Source: JAPHSX01 sp039714395
GTDB lineage: Bacteria; Pseudomonadota; Gammaproteobacteria; Thiohalomonadales; Thiohalomonadaceae
Direction of reading: 5' to 3'
Length of the DNA stretch: 64,000 bases
NCBI GenBank assembly: GCA_039714395.1
Contig: JBDLJH010000018.1
Coordinates: 5,037 to 69,036, forward strand
Every line of letters begins with the position of its first letter. Positions within the stretch are counted from its first letter, which is position 1. The notes beneath the pieces are model-generated. The model did not search any database. It was not told where the DNA came from and saw nothing but the letters and a program-made list of their open reading frames with translations. The position numbers were made by a program, and so were the translations under genes. Positions 9,652-19,443 of this stretch are shown here, piece by piece.

Positions 9652-12198
9652 ATGTCAGAAGTTACCGTCAAGCAGTTTGCCGAGGCGATTGGGGTTCCAG
9701 TCGAACGTCTCGTGGACCAGTTAAAAGATGCTGGTGTCTCCGCTACCGCAGCAGATTCATCCGTCAGTGATGATGACAAGGTAAAGCTGCTCGATTACCT
9801 GCGTCATAAGCACGGTAGCGAGAAGGTAGAGCCAGAAGCGGATGCCGGACCCAAGAAGGTCACCCTCAAGCGTCGCACCACCAGCGAGTTAAAGGTGGGG
9901 GGCAATGCCAATAGCAGGGGCAAAACAGTTACCGTTGAGGTGCGCAAGAAACGCACCTACGTTAAGCGTACTGTAGTCGTTGCTGAAGAAGATGAGCGTA
10001 TCGACAGCGAAGTGGCCGAGCGGCTGGAGAAGCAGCTGGAGGTTGAGGCCGAGCAGCGTGCTGTTGATGATGTGCGCCTCAAGAAGGAAGAGGAAGCAGA
10101 GCAACTGCGTGCCGAGGACGAGGCAAAGAAGAAGGCCGAGGAAGAGGCTGTTCGCAAGGCAGTCGAGGAAGCTGCGGAAGCCGAGGCAAAGAAGGCTGCA
10201 GTCGAGGCCGCACAGGCTGCACCGGCTCCTGCTGTCGACACCAAGAAAACTGATGCAAAGAAGGCTGATGCCAAGAAAGGCGGCAAGAGTGACAAGAAGG
10301 GTCGCCGTAAAGGTCCTGGCGAGTTGCACGTTGCTGCCGGTAAGTCTGGCCGTCGTGGCGGCGGTAAGAAGAAAGGTGGCAAACGTGGTCGCGCTACCGT
10401 CACCTCAGAACCGGTTCATGCATTCGAAAAGCCGGTAGCCCCGGTTGTGCATGACGTCTCCATCCCCGAGACCATCACCGTTGGTGACCTGGCACAGAAA
10501 ATGTCAGTTAAGGCCGGTGAGGTGATTAAAGAGATGATGAAGATGGGCTCCATGGTCACCATCAACCAGGTGTTGGATCAGGAGACTGCCACCATCGTTG
10601 TTGAGGAGATGGGCCACAAGCCTGTTCTGGTGATGGATAATGCACTCGAAGAGGAGGTTGTCAGTCAGGCCGTCTCTGGCGGTGATGAGATTCATCGTGC
10701 CCCGGTCGTTACCATCATGGGTCACGTTGATCATGGTAAGACCTCCCTGCTCGACTACATTCGTGCCAGTCGTGTTGCCTCAGGCGAGGCCGGTGGCATT
10801 ACCCAGCACATTGGTGCTTACCACGTCGAAACCGACAAGGGCATGATCTCCTTCCTTGATACCCCTGGACACGCCGCCTTTACCGCGATGCGTGCCCGTG
10901 GTGCCACCCTTACCGATATCGTGGTACTGGTTGTTGCCGCCGATGATGGCGTAATGCCGCAGACCAAAGAGGCGGTGCAGCATGCTCGCGCTGCCGAGGT
11001 GCCGCTGATTATCGCCGTCAATAAGATCGATAAGGAAGAGGCCGATCCGGATCGCGTTAAAAATGAACTGTCACAGCTCGATGTTATCCCCGAGGATTGG
11101 GGGGGCGATGTTCAGTTCGTTCATGTCTCTGCCAAAACGGGTGAAGGTGTTGATACACTGCTCGACTCGATCCTGTTGCAATCCGAGGTACTGGAACTGA
11201 CTGCAGTGGCCGATGGCCCTGCCAGCGGTATCGTTATCGAATCACGTCTTGATAAGGGCCGTGGTGCAGTTGCCTCGGTACTGATACAACGCGGTACCCT
11301 CAATAAAGGTGATATCGTCCTCGCCGGTCACGAATATGGCCGCGTCCGTGCCATGCTCGATGAGAACGGCAAGACAGTCGAATCTGCCGGTCCCTCTATT
11401 CCGGTTGAGATCCTTGGCCTCTCTGGCGTACCAACCGCGGGTGAGCCTGCAGTTGTTGTTGTTGATGAGCGCAAGGCGCGCGAAGTGGCACTGTTCCGCC
11501 AGGGTAAATTCCGTGACGTTAAATTTGCCAAGCAGCAGAAAGCCAAGCTTGATGACATGTTTAACCAGATGGAAGAGGGCGATGTTGGTATTGTCAACAT
11601 CTTGCTTAAGGCCGATGTACAGGGTTCTGTTGAGGCTATCTCCGATGCGCTGCACAATCTCTCTACCGATGAGGTGAGGGTTAAGATCGTCGCCAGTGGC
11701 GTCGGTGGTATCAGCGAGTCCGATGCCAACCTGGCCGCCGCCTCCAACGCCATTGTTATGGGCTTTAATGTCCGTGCCGATGTTGGTGCCAAGCGCGTTA
11801 TCGACGAGCAGGAAGTTGACCTGCACTACTACAGCGTGATCTATGAGCTGATCGATGAGGTTAAGCGTGCCATGAGCGGCATGCTGGCCCCCGAGTTCAA
11901 GGAAGAGATCGTCGGTCTGGCCGAGGTTCGCGATGTGTTCCGTTCGCCCAAGATCGGTGCGATTGCCGGCTGTATGGTTACCGAGGGTACCGTCAAGCGT
12001 AATAACCCGATTCGTGTGCTGCGTGAGAATGTGGTGATTTACGAGGGCGAGCTGGAGTCATTGCGACGCTTTAAAGACGACGTGAACGAGGTTAAAAACG
12101 GTACTGAGTGTGGTATCGGTGTTAAGAACTACAATGACGTTAAGGCCGGTGACCAGATCGAAGTCTACGAGCGCGTTCAGGTAGAGCGCACCCTCTAA
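9652..12198 (+). CDS. infB: Translation initiation factor IF-2
   Basis: 848 residues. It has an N-terminal IF2-N domain, then a long Lys/Glu/Ala-rich charged linker (about 65-270), a second small domain, and the GTPase domain with P-loop GHVDHGKT (residue 357 onward), DTPGHAAF and NKID. Domains II-IV follow, ending in the initiator-tRNA-binding barrel. IF-2 brings fMet-tRNA to the 30S subunit; the initiator tRNA gene is 2.2 kb upstream. Internal starts that give shorter isoforms are known in E. coli and were not assessed here. Confidence 0.97.
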   Translation: MSEVTVKQFAEAIGVPVERLVDQLKDAGVSATAADSSVSDDDKVKLLDYLRHKHGSEKVEPEADAGPKKVTLKRRTTSELKVGGNANSRGKTVTVEVRKKRTYVKRTVVVAEEDERIDSEVAERLEKQLEVEAEQRAVDDVRLKKEEEAEQLRAEDEAKKKAEEEAVRKAVEEAAEAEAKKAAVEAAQAAPAPAVDTKKTDAKKADAKKGGKSDKKGRRKGPGELHVAAGKSGRRGGGKKKGGKRGRATVTSEPVHAFEKPVAPVVHDVSIPETITVGDLAQKMSVKAGEVIKEMMKMGSMVTINQVLDQETATIVVEEMGHKPVLVMDNALEEEVVSQAVSGGDEIHRAPVVTIMGHVDHGKTSLLDYIRASRVASGEAGGITQHIGAYHVETDKGMISFLDTPGHAAFTAMRARGATLTDIVVLVVAADDGVMPQTKEAVQHARAAEVPLIIAVNKIDKEEADPDRVKNELSQLDVIPEDWGGDVQFVHVSAKTGEGVDTLLDSILLQSEVLELTAVADGPASGIVIESRLDKGRGAVASVLIQRGTLNKGDIVLAGHEYGRVRAMLDENGKTVESAGPSIPVEILGLSGVPTAGEPAVVVVDERKAREVALFRQGKFRDVKFAKQQKAKLDDMFNQMEEGDVGIVNILLKADVQGSVEAISDALHNLSTDEVRVKIVASGVGGISESDANLAAASNAIVMGFNVRADVGAKRVIDEQEVDLHYYSVIYELIDEVKRAMSGMLAPEFKEEIVGLAEVRDVFRSPKIGAIAGCMVTEGTVKRNNPIRVLRENVVIYEGELESLRRFKDDVNEVKNGTECGIGVKNYNDVKAGDQIEVYERVQVERTL

Positions 12199-12221
12199 GG
12201 GTGTAAGGCGAATAGCAAAAA

Positions 12222-12593
12222 GTGGCAAGAGAATTCAGTCGTAGTCGCCGTGTTGGTGAGCAGATCCAGCGAGAGCTGGCCGAGCTGGTACAGCGCGAGT
12301 TAAAAGACCCGCGTCTCGGCATGATCACCATCTCTGCGGTAGAGGTTAGCCGCGACATGGGCGTTGCCAAGATCTTCTTCACCGTCTTTGGTGAGGGCCA
12401 TGATGTGGCGCAGACCCTTGAGGGCTTGAATAGCGCCAGCGGCTTCCTGCGTCGCGAGCTTGCCCACCGTATGCGCCTTCGTGTCGTCCCCGAATTACGA
12501 TTTCAATATGACCACTCCATTGAGAAGGGCAGCCAATTGAGCGCTCTTATCAACAAGGCGGTGGCCGAAGATAAAGACAATAGCGAGAACTAA
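12222..12593 (+). CDS. rbfA: 30S ribosome-binding factor A
   Basis: 123 residues from a GTG at 12222, with the typical N-terminus AREFSRSRRVGEQIQREL and the conserved DPRLGMITISAVEVSRD segment. RbfA is a KH-type cold-shock factor needed for 16S rRNA processing. It lies 24 bases after infB and 6 bases before truB, as in many relatives. Confidence 0.95.
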   Translation: MAREFSRSRRVGEQIQRELAELVQRELKDPRLGMITISAVEVSRDMGVAKIFFTVFGEGHDVAQTLEGLNSASGFLRRELAHRMRLRVVPELRFQYDHSIEKGSQLSALINKAVAEDKDNSEN

Positions 12594-12598
12594 AGCCT

Positions 12599-13528
12599 GT
12601 GGCACGTCGGCGTAAAGCTCCAAAGGGCCGCAAGGTCAACGGTATTCTTCTTCTGGACAAGCCGGTGGGGATCTCCTCCAATGCCGCGCTGCAGGAGGTA
12701 AAGCATCTGTTCAAGGCCGCCAAGGCGGGCCATACCGGCAACCTGGATCCACTGGCCACCGGTATGTTACCACTCTGCTTTGGTGAGGCGACCAAGATGT
12801 CGGCCTATCTGCTCGATTCCGATAAGGTCTATATTGGTACCTGTAAGCTGGGTGTGCGTACCAGCAGCGCCGATGCCGAGGGTGAGGTGATCGAGACCCG
12901 CGAGGTGCCAACCCTTAGCGAGGAGAAGGTGCTTGAGGTGCTTGAGCACTTCAAGGGTGAGATCTCACAGATCCCACCGATGCACTCGGCCATCAAACAG
13001 AACGGACAACCACTGTATAAACTGGCGCGTCAGGGTATTGAGGTCGAGCGTAAGCCTCGTCAGGTCAACATTTATAAACTCGAATTGCTGGAGATGGGTA
13101 GCGATGAGCTGAAGCTCTACGTACACTGCTCCAAGGGCACCTATATACGAACCCTGGTAGAGGATATCGGTGAGATGATTGGTTGCGGCGCCCACCTTAG
13201 CCAGCTGCGACGCACCAAGGTTGGCCCGTTCCAGGAAGCGGGAATGATCACCTTGGACGAGTTACATCAGCAGGCGGAGGCCGAAGGGGCCGAGAGCCTC
13301 GATCGCCACCTGCTACCACTGGATCATGCCCTGGGCGACTATCCAGAGATCAAATTGACCGAGAACAGCCTGTTCTATGTACGACAGGGACAGGCGGTTC
13401 AGGTACCACAGGCCCCCACCAGCGGGTGGGTGCGTCTGTGTGACGGCGACGGTGTATTCATCGGCGTTGGGGCTGTACTTGATGACGGCCGAATTGGTCC
13501 CAAACGCCTGATTAACGCAGGCAGTTAG
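12599..13528 (+). CDS. truB: tRNA pseudouridine(55) synthase TruB
   Basis: 309 residues from a GTG at 12599. The catalytic motif region GHTGNLDPLATGMLPLCFG (about 42-60) includes the aspartate nucleophile, and KGTYIRTLVEDIG (about 179-191) is the RNA-binding segment. A C-terminal PUA domain follows. It makes pseudouridine 55 in the T-loop of tRNAs. It is part of the nusA-infB-rbfA-truB transcription unit. Confidence 0.96.
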   Translation: MARRRKAPKGRKVNGILLLDKPVGISSNAALQEVKHLFKAAKAGHTGNLDPLATGMLPLCFGEATKMSAYLLDSDKVYIGTCKLGVRTSSADAEGEVIETREVPTLSEEKVLEVLEHFKGEISQIPPMHSAIKQNGQPLYKLARQGIEVERKPRQVNIYKLELLEMGSDELKLYVHCSKGTYIRTLVEDIGEMIGCGAHLSQLRRTKVGPFQEAGMITLDELHQQAEAEGAESLDRHLLPLDHALGDYPEIKLTENSLFYVRQGQAVQVPQAPTSGWVRLCDGDGVFIGVGAVLDDGRIGPKRLINAGS

Positions 13529-13555
13529 GGATCAACCTTAGTGTGTATTTGCCTG

Positions 13556-13585
13556 TTGTTCCCCCAGGGGTACAACGGTTAAAAT
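13556..13585 (+). promoter_or_regulatory. Probable sigma-70 promoter for rpsO-pnp
   Basis: A TTGTTC box at 13556-13561 and a TAAAAT box at 13580-13585 are separated by 18 bases, 43 bases before the rpsO start. An imperfect inverted repeat (GTTGTTCCCC / GGGGTACAAC) overlaps the -35 box and spacer. E. coli rpsO also has its own promoter in this interval. The call rests on box similarity only. Confidence 0.55.
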
Positions 13586-13627
13586 ACGCGTTTACATTTT
13601 GACTACCAGTGTAGGAGTAGTACCCAA

Positions 13628-13897
13628 ATGTCTCTGACTAACGAGCAAAAAGCCAATATCGTCAAGGAATATGGCAAAAGCGAAAGTGATACCGGTTCTT
13701 CTGAGGTTCAGATTGCCCTGTTATCTGCCAATATCGACGCCCTTTCCGGCCACTTTAAAGAACACATCCATGACCACCACTCACGCCGTGGTCTGCTGCG
13801 TATGGTTAGCCAGCGCCGCAAGCTTCTCGATTACCTGAAGAAGAAAGATCTTGAGGGCTATCGTGCACTCATCGCCAGCCTTGGTCTGCGTAAGTAA
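13628..13897 (+). CDS. rpsO: 30S ribosomal protein S15
   Basis: 89 residues, the universal S15 length, with the signature GSSEVQIALLSANI and the basic HDHHSRRGLLRMVSQRRKLL segment that contacts 16S rRNA. GTAGGAGTAG just upstream is the ribosome-binding site. It is followed 40 bases later by pnp, the standard pairing. Confidence 0.98.
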   Translation: MSLTNEQKANIVKEYGKSESDTGSSEVQIALLSANIDALSGHFKEHIHDHHSRRGLLRMVSQRRKLLDYLKKKDLEGYRALIASLGLRK

Positions 13898-13937
13898 ATA
13901 CAAGGGTCTTCTGTAAACAACCAAGAAGGGATCAGCC

Positions 13938-16022
13938 GTGACGCCAATCAAGAAAGAGTTTCAGTACGGAGAGCACACTATCAAACTGGAGACGGGTGAA
14001 ATTGCCCGTCAGGCCAGCGGTGCTGTAATGGCCAGTATGGGAGATACTACGGTTCTGGTAACCGTGGTTGCTGCCAAGAAGGCCACCACGGGTCGGGATT
14101 TCTTTCCCCTCACCGTCGACTATCAGGAGAAGACCTACGCTGCGGGTAAGATCCCGGGCGGGTTCTTCCGCCGTGAAGGTCGACTCGGTGAGCACGAGAC
14201 CCTGACCTCTCGTCTGATTGACCGTCCTATCCGTCCACTCTTTCCTGAGGGCTTCCTCAACGAAACCCAGGTGATTGCCACGGTTGTTTCCCTCGACCCC
14301 GAAGTCAGTGCCGACATCGTAGCGATGATCGGCACCTCGGCGGCACTGGCTGTCTCCGGCGTACCGTTCAACGGTCCGCTGGGTGCGGCACGTGTCGGCT
14401 TTATCGACGGCAACTACGTTCTCAGCCCCAGTAAGGCACAACTGGAAGAGTCCAAGCTCGACCTGATGGTTGCCGGTACTGAAAAAGCGGTACTAATGGT
14501 GGAGTCCGAGGCCGACTGCCTGAGCGAGGAGCAGATGCTTGGTGCGGTGATGTTCGGTCACGAGCATCTACAGACCGTGATCAAGGCGATCAGTGAGCTA
14601 GCTGTTGAGGCCGGCACACAGGCCTGGGACTGGCAGGCACCGGAAAAGGACCATTCCGCTGAAAATGCGGTTGAGTCCGAGGCCGCTGGCGGCTTTACCG
14701 AGGCTTACCAGATCACAGAAAAGATGGCACGTTATGACCGCCTGAGCGAAATTCGTTCCTCCATTGTCGATAAGCTTTGTGCTGGCGATGATGGCATGGA
14801 CGAGGGCAAGGTTCGTGAGGCCATTGAAGCGCTGGAGAGTAAAACGGTACGTGGTCGTATCATCAGTGGCGAGCTTCGTATTGATGGTCGTGATACCCGC
14901 ACCGTGCGTCCTATTACCATTCGTACCGGCGTTCTGCCGCGTACCCATGGTTCGGCCCTGTTCACCCGTGGCGAGACCCAGGCACTGGTAGTCACCACCC
15001 TGGGTACCGCCCGTGATGCACAGATCATTGATGCACTGGACGGAGAGCGTAAAGAGAAGTTTATGCTTCACTACAACTTCCCTCCCTACAGTGTTGGTGA
15101 GACCGGTCGTGTCGGTAGTCCCAAGCGTCGCGAGATCGGTCATGGCCGTTTAGCCAAGCGTGGTGTTGCCGCCGTCGTGCCTACCGGTGACGACTACCCC
15201 TACACCCTGCGCGTGGTCTCCGAGATCACCGAGTCTAACGGCTCCAGCTCCATGGCCTCGGTCTGTGGTAGCTGCCTCTCCATGATGGATGCCGGTGTGC
15301 CGATTAAGGCACCGGTTGCCGGCGTGGCGATGGGTCTGATCAAAGAGGGCGACAAATTTGCCGTTCTTACCGATATCCTCGGTGACGAGGATCATCTTGG
15401 CGACATGGACTTCAAGGTGGCGGGTACCAACGACGGTATCACCGCGCTGCAGATGGATATCAAGATCGACGGCATCACCAAAGAGATTATGGAAGCAGCA
15501 TTGGACCAGGCCAAAGAAGGCCGTCTGCATATCCTCGGTGAGATGAACAAGGCGTTGCCCAAGCCGCGTGAAGATGTCTCTGACTATGCACCGCACTTCA
15601 TCACCTTCAAGATCAATCCCGACAAGATCCGTGACGTGATCGGCAAGGGTGGCGCGACCATTCGCTCCCTCACCGAAGAGACCGGCGCAGGCATCGATAT
15701 TAGCGATGACGGTACCGTCAAGGTCTCCTCAGTCGATAGCATTGCCGGTAAAGAGGCACAGCGTCGTATCGAGCAGCTCACCGCCGATGTTGAAGTGGGC
15801 AAGATCTACGAGGGTCGCGTTAACAAACTGATGGACTTTGGTGCATTCGTTAACGTATTGCCCGGCAAGGATGGTCTGGTTCATATCTCTCAGATCTCCG
15901 ATGAGCGTGTCGAGAAGGTAAGTGACAAGCTTTCCGAGGGCGATATCATCAAGGTCAAGGTGCTTGAGATCGACAAGCAGGGACGTATCCGTCTTAGCAT
16001 GAAGGCGGTAACTGCTGAGTAA
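13938..16022 (+). CDS. pnp: Polyribonucleotide nucleotidyltransferase (PNPase)
   Basis: 694 residues from a GTG at 13938, preceded by AAGAAGGGA. Two RNase PH-like domains are followed by a KH domain (GKGGATIRSLTEETGA, about 561-576) and an S1 domain (GRVNKLMDFGAFVNVLPGKDG, about 628-648). It is the phosphorolytic 3'-5' exoribonuclease of the degradosome. The C-terminus is short compared with longer acidic-tailed homologues. A strong terminator follows at 16045. Confidence 0.97.
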   Translation: MTPIKKEFQYGEHTIKLETGEIARQASGAVMASMGDTTVLVTVVAAKKATTGRDFFPLTVDYQEKTYAAGKIPGGFFRREGRLGEHETLTSRLIDRPIRPLFPEGFLNETQVIATVVSLDPEVSADIVAMIGTSAALAVSGVPFNGPLGAARVGFIDGNYVLSPSKAQLEESKLDLMVAGTEKAVLMVESEADCLSEEQMLGAVMFGHEHLQTVIKAISELAVEAGTQAWDWQAPEKDHSAENAVESEAAGGFTEAYQITEKMARYDRLSEIRSSIVDKLCAGDDGMDEGKVREAIEALESKTVRGRIISGELRIDGRDTRTVRPITIRTGVLPRTHGSALFTRGETQALVVTTLGTARDAQIIDALDGERKEKFMLHYNFPPYSVGETGRVGSPKRREIGHGRLAKRGVAAVVPTGDDYPYTLRVVSEITESNGSSSMASVCGSCLSMMDAGVPIKAPVAGVAMGLIKEGDKFAVLTDILGDEDHLGDMDFKVAGTNDGITALQMDIKIDGITKEIMEAALDQAKEGRLHILGEMNKALPKPREDVSDYAPHFITFKINPDKIRDVIGKGGATIRSLTEETGAGIDISDDGTVKVSSVDSIAGKEAQRRIEQLTADVEVGKIYEGRVNKLMDFGAFVNVLPGKDGLVHISQISDERVEKVSDKLSEGDIIKVKVLEIDKQGRIRLSMKAVTAE

Positions 16023-16044
16023 ATTTAGTAGTTGTATCGCAGAT

Positions 16045-16074
16045 AAAAGGGGCCTTACGGCCCCTTTTGTTTTG
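16045..16074 (+). terminator. Rho-independent terminator after pnp
   Basis: The stem AAAAGGGGCC-TTAC-GGCCCCTTTT is followed by GTTTTG, 22 bases after the pnp stop. It probably ends the rimP-to-pnp transcription unit. Confidence 0.9.
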
Positions 16075-16129
16075 CTGTATGTTTATAGCCATAACAACAG
16101 ACAATGTATGATCTCTTGATGGGGTAGAC

Positions 16130-16669
16130 GTGATTAAAAAATTACAAAGCTTTGTACACCAGTATGACCCGGACGTGCGTCTTATCGTCTCGGCTATCTG
16201 TCTGTTTTGCTCGCTTTATATTGCGCTGCATCGCTCTGCATGGGCCATTCCATTCTTTATTGTCTCCGCCCTGTTGCTGATTGATGTGCTGCGCAATAGC
16301 AGTGTCTGGTATGGGTTTAGTGCCTTTCGCCGGGGTGACATAACCGCAGTTAACTATGCCCTGCAACAGGTACGCTGGCCGCAACGACTCAGCCCGCAAA
16401 GTCTTGCTTACTATAACTGGCTTAAAGGGGTCAAAGATGTCGCCGACCAGCGTTACGCCGCAGCCAAGGTTCACCTGCTGGTGGCTATCAACGGCGATCT
16501 AAAGACACAAAATGATCGCAGCCTGTTGCACTGTCTACTCACCGAGATCTCCCTGCAGGAAGAGGATAGTGATACCGCTCGCGAGCATCTTAAACATGCG
16601 GCGGCACTGGAACATCATCCGGAGGTGGATCGTATCATTCAATCTCTTCGACAGCGTATCCCAGGCTAG
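16130..16669 (+). CDS. Hypothetical membrane protein with TPR-like C-terminal region
   Basis: 179 residues from a GTG at 16130. Two adjacent hydrophobic segments (LIVSAICLFCSLYIAL and AIPFFIVSALLLIDVL, about 18-60) anchor the N-terminus. The rest is helical and looks TPR-like (RYAAAKVHLLVAI, DTAREHLKHAAALEHHPEV). The family is not recognised. A role in scaffolding at the inner membrane would be a guess. It stands alone after the pnp terminator. Confidence 0.6.
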   Translation: MIKKLQSFVHQYDPDVRLIVSAICLFCSLYIALHRSAWAIPFFIVSALLLIDVLRNSSVWYGFSAFRRGDITAVNYALQQVRWPQRLSPQSLAYYNWLKGVKDVADQRYAAAKVHLLVAINGDLKTQNDRSLLHCLLTEISLQEEDSDTAREHLKHAAALEHHPEVDRIIQSLRQRIPG

Positions 16670-16671
16670 TC

Positions 16672-16788
16672 ATGGAGAGACCCGCATCACTGGCCGGTTC
16701 ACTGCAGTTGCTGGCGCATAATCTCTATCGTGCCGGACAGTTGTTTGATGGCTGTGCAATCACACTGGAGGGAGTGCGGGAGGATTAA
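16672..16788 (+). CDS. Possible 38-residue peptide, uncertain
   Basis: A short ATG frame starting one base after the TAG of the upstream membrane protein gene. The close spacing would allow translational coupling. No family is recognised and there is no independent ribosome-binding site, so it may be chance. Confidence 0.2.
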   Translation: MERPASLAGSLQLLAHNLYRAGQLFDGCAITLEGVRED

Positions 16789-16798
16789 CCGTACGGCT

Positions 16799-17620
16799 CT
16801 AGTATCCCCACATCCCCTCAAGCAGTTCCGCATGCCCCTTATACTCTTCAGCCGAGGTGGCGACAAAACCTTCAGTGTTCAGTCCCTCCAGGATCTTCTT
16901 CCCCTGGTCGCTATTAGGTAGTTCAAGCAATGTCTGCCTTATCTTCTCCCTCGTTTCAGGATCCAGCTTCGCCGAGGCACTGATGGCGGGGGCCGGTACC
17001 TGGTCGGTCGCTTCCATACTGTTAAAACCGTCATAGCGGCCAACAATGGATGTGGGGATCATCGCGCCATCAACCTCTACCCGATTGAGCATTTCGGCAG
17101 CGCTAACCGAGTCGTTTGTTGCGATGAGGATCGGCTGGCGTAGTGGGTTGGGGAAGAGCTTGTAAAGCCAGAGGGCACCCAGGGCGGGTGAGGGGGTGGT
17201 AGCGATGCGCTTGGCGATCAACTCCTTGGGCTCGAAGACCATCAGGTCACTATGGGTGACCAGGGTGTAACTGACCACGCTCGGAAACTTAACCAGTACT
17301 TGATACTGCCTCTTCTGGATGCGGTAGTCGGTAAAGTGGGGGCCATCCAGGATCAGGTCATACTCTTCACGCTGCGTCGCGTTCCAGTGGGCAAAGAGGT
17401 TTTTGTTGTTGACGAATTTGATGCTATGGCCGGTGGCCTGCTGCAAGAGTTTTATCAGCGGCATATAGGCCTTGAGGGTCTCATCCGGGGGCAGTATCGG
17501 GTGGACGACAAAGCTCAACTCGGCCGCACGGCTGGTGTGGCTGAGGGTGAGCATGAGCAGCAAGGTGATGGCCGTTGCTGCACGGCGAGATATCGAATTG
17601 GATGCAACTCCTCTCATCAT
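16799..17620 (-). CDS. PhnD-type periplasmic substrate-binding protein
   Basis: 273 residues. It has an N-terminal signal peptide (ATAITLLLMLTLSHTSRAA, cleavage near residue 33) followed by the PhnD/phosphate-phosphonate binding-protein pattern: FVVHPILPPDETLKAYMPLI, LDGPHFTDYRIQ, and a second lobe with NDSVSAAEMLNRVEVDGAMI. No permease or ATPase gene is nearby, so a link to phosphonate uptake cannot be made. Such orphan proteins often serve as sensor or binding modules. Two adjacent ATGs are possible starts. Confidence 0.75.
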   Translation of the reverse strand: MMRGVASNSISRRAATAITLLLMLTLSHTSRAAELSFVVHPILPPDETLKAYMPLIKLLQQATGHSIKFVNNKNLFAHWNATQREEYDLILDGPHFTDYRIQKRQYQVLVKFPSVVSYTLVTHSDLMVFEPKELIAKRIATTPSPALGALWLYKLFPNPLRQPILIATNDSVSAAEMLNRVEVDGAMIPTSIVGRYDGFNSMEATDQVPAPAISASAKLDPETREKIRQTLLELPNSDQGKKILEGLNTEGFVATSAEEYKGHAELLEGMWGY

Positions 17621-18161
17621 GGTTTCCCCCGTTGTTATATCTGTATGTTCTTATATGGCCATTAATTTCCTTAATTGTTATAAGGATGACACAATTTGGG
17701 TGTAGGAGGAAAGGGGGAGCTTGTGTCGCTGGCGTGACGGGGTGAACTAATGCGGGGGGGGCGCGCCCCTGTGCAGGTGACACTGTTGTTTCGGCAAAAG
17801 TGTTCAAAATCATCCCCGACGGCTTGTCGCTGAGCGATTCTCTGTGCGTTTCGTCCGCTGAAGGGCTTTGCAGAAGGGGCTATTCTTCCCTACAAACGCT
17901 CACCATCCATGGCTCGTCCCTTAGGGCCTGTTCTCCAGTGAAGTTCAGTGCCCGGCTGCACCGAACGGGAGTGGCCCTTCGTTAAATGGTTTTAGGAATA
18001 TCGAGCACTTTTCAGCCTTGTATATTTCTGGTGCAAGGCTACTTCATCCATGTTTCAACAACTCTGACCCCTTGATCGAGATTATACTGTCAATACTTGA
18101 TGTAAGCAGTAGAGCGAAGATTTTCGAATTAAGATCTTATCTTGTGTGGGGGGGAGGAATC
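17621..18161. other. Long intergenic region without a supported gene
   Basis: 541 bases between the divergent PhnD-like gene and the lipoprotein gene. It contains a run of eight G and a short GGGCGCGCCC palindrome near 17759-17769. A short + frame (17800-17985) has no recognisable family or ribosome-binding site. No tRNA, terminator or known RNA was recognised. It should hold the promoters of both flanking genes. Confidence 0.6.
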
Positions 18162-19391
18162 ATGTGGTCATCAGCAACGTCGCGTTCACGAGCTAAACGA
18201 GTGATAGGGATCTCCCTACTCTCCGCATTGCTGGGGTGTGCGCCCGCTTATCAGGAAATGGTGATTGCACATAAAAGTGTCGATGTTTGTTGCGGCTCGT
18301 TGAGTGAAATCAGCTATCAGATCGTTGAGGTGGGCGAATCTGGCAGCTACAAGATCGATGCTAAATCCCCAGCGTTTGTGTTTAAAGGTGGAAAAAGCTA
18401 TTTCAAGGCGTTTGAGCTTCCCCTTTATCAAGTCCCATACCACATATCGATCAATAGCTATGGCCTAGATGATGGCTCGGGGCCAAAAAATCTGTACATA
18501 TTTCACCCAGAGATTATTACGCTGGATAAAGGTTTCAATGTTGTTCGTCGTATTCCCGCAGAGCGTATGCAAGTATCGGATGCCAGTCTTGGAGAGACCG
18601 CAAAGATATCAATGTCGGCGGTTCAGGTAAGGATAGGCATTCAGTTATCGATCGCAAAGCATAATCGAAATGAAAAATATTTCATTATTGCCACCTCAGG
18701 TAAGAGATTAGGTGGTGATACGGTATTTTCTCGCCCCTTCTCGTATATGGGTAACGTCGTCATGAAGAATGCCCCCACGGGCGTTGTTCATGTGGAGTTG
18801 CTTTCCCCGGTACAGAGAAATGCGCTGTTACGAAAAAAGTGGATCTCTGTGTATGAATCGATTGATTCCGGGCGGCATTATCACGGCAAGGGGGTTGCTG
18901 TTGCAGCACCACAAAACAGTAACTATCGCTTCAAGAACCGCTCCTATGTAAAATACGGCACTCCTACAACAGACCTCGATTTTATCAGTTACATGGATTC
19001 TGGTGTGGGGCGAGCCTTTGTTAAGGCCTATTACCTGGGAACCGCGTATCGCGACTTAAGTGCAGAACAGACGCTAGCGTTTGTTCAAGAACTTGCTGAG
19101 AAATCCCATCGCAAAACGCTAGAAAAGGTTGCAATCAGGAGTTCGACGATAGATATCTCCGAAAACGTGTGCCACCGAATTGACTTTTCGGCTGTCGATC
19201 CCAAGCAGTCTGCACTTCCCACAAAGGGTTACGATATTTTATGTGTTCACCCAGCGTGGCAGGAGGGCTCACGCCCTTTGGTTGTGCGAGTTGGTGCAAA
19301 TTATCTGTATGGCCTAGATGAGGATTCAGTACCTTTCCCCAATGAGCTGAAGAACTTCTATCAGACGGTGAAATTTACGCCAATAGACTAA
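18162..19391 (+). CDS. Predicted outer-envelope lipoprotein, weakly MalM-like
   Basis: 409 residues from the ATG at 18162, chosen because GGGGAGGAAT precedes it and because it yields a clean lipoprotein signal (VIGISLLSALLGC, lipobox Cys26). The N-terminal half (SLSEISYQIVEVG, KSYFKAFELPLY, IITLDKGFNVVRRIPAERM) resembles the beta-rich MalM family by eye. The C-terminal half is unassigned. Function is unknown. It is a single gene with no operon partner. Confidence 0.6.
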   Translation: MWSSATSRSRAKRVIGISLLSALLGCAPAYQEMVIAHKSVDVCCGSLSEISYQIVEVGESGSYKIDAKSPAFVFKGGKSYFKAFELPLYQVPYHISINSYGLDDGSGPKNLYIFHPEIITLDKGFNVVRRIPAERMQVSDASLGETAKISMSAVQVRIGIQLSIAKHNRNEKYFIIATSGKRLGGDTVFSRPFSYMGNVVMKNAPTGVVHVELLSPVQRNALLRKKWISVYESIDSGRHYHGKGVAVAAPQNSNYRFKNRSYVKYGTPTTDLDFISYMDSGVGRAFVKAYYLGTAYRDLSAEQTLAFVQELAEKSHRKTLEKVAIRSSTIDISENVCHRIDFSAVDPKQSALPTKGYDILCVHPAWQEGSRPLVVRVGANYLYGLDEDSVPFPNELKNFYQTVKFTPID

Positions 19392-19443
19392 TCGGCTGGG
19401 AAAAATGGCAGTTTAGAGGTCATGTTCAATTTGCTGACATGTA

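Noticed and set aside
17800..17985. A 61-codon + strand frame
   Set aside because: No ribosome-binding site, no recognisable family and an unlikely residue composition.
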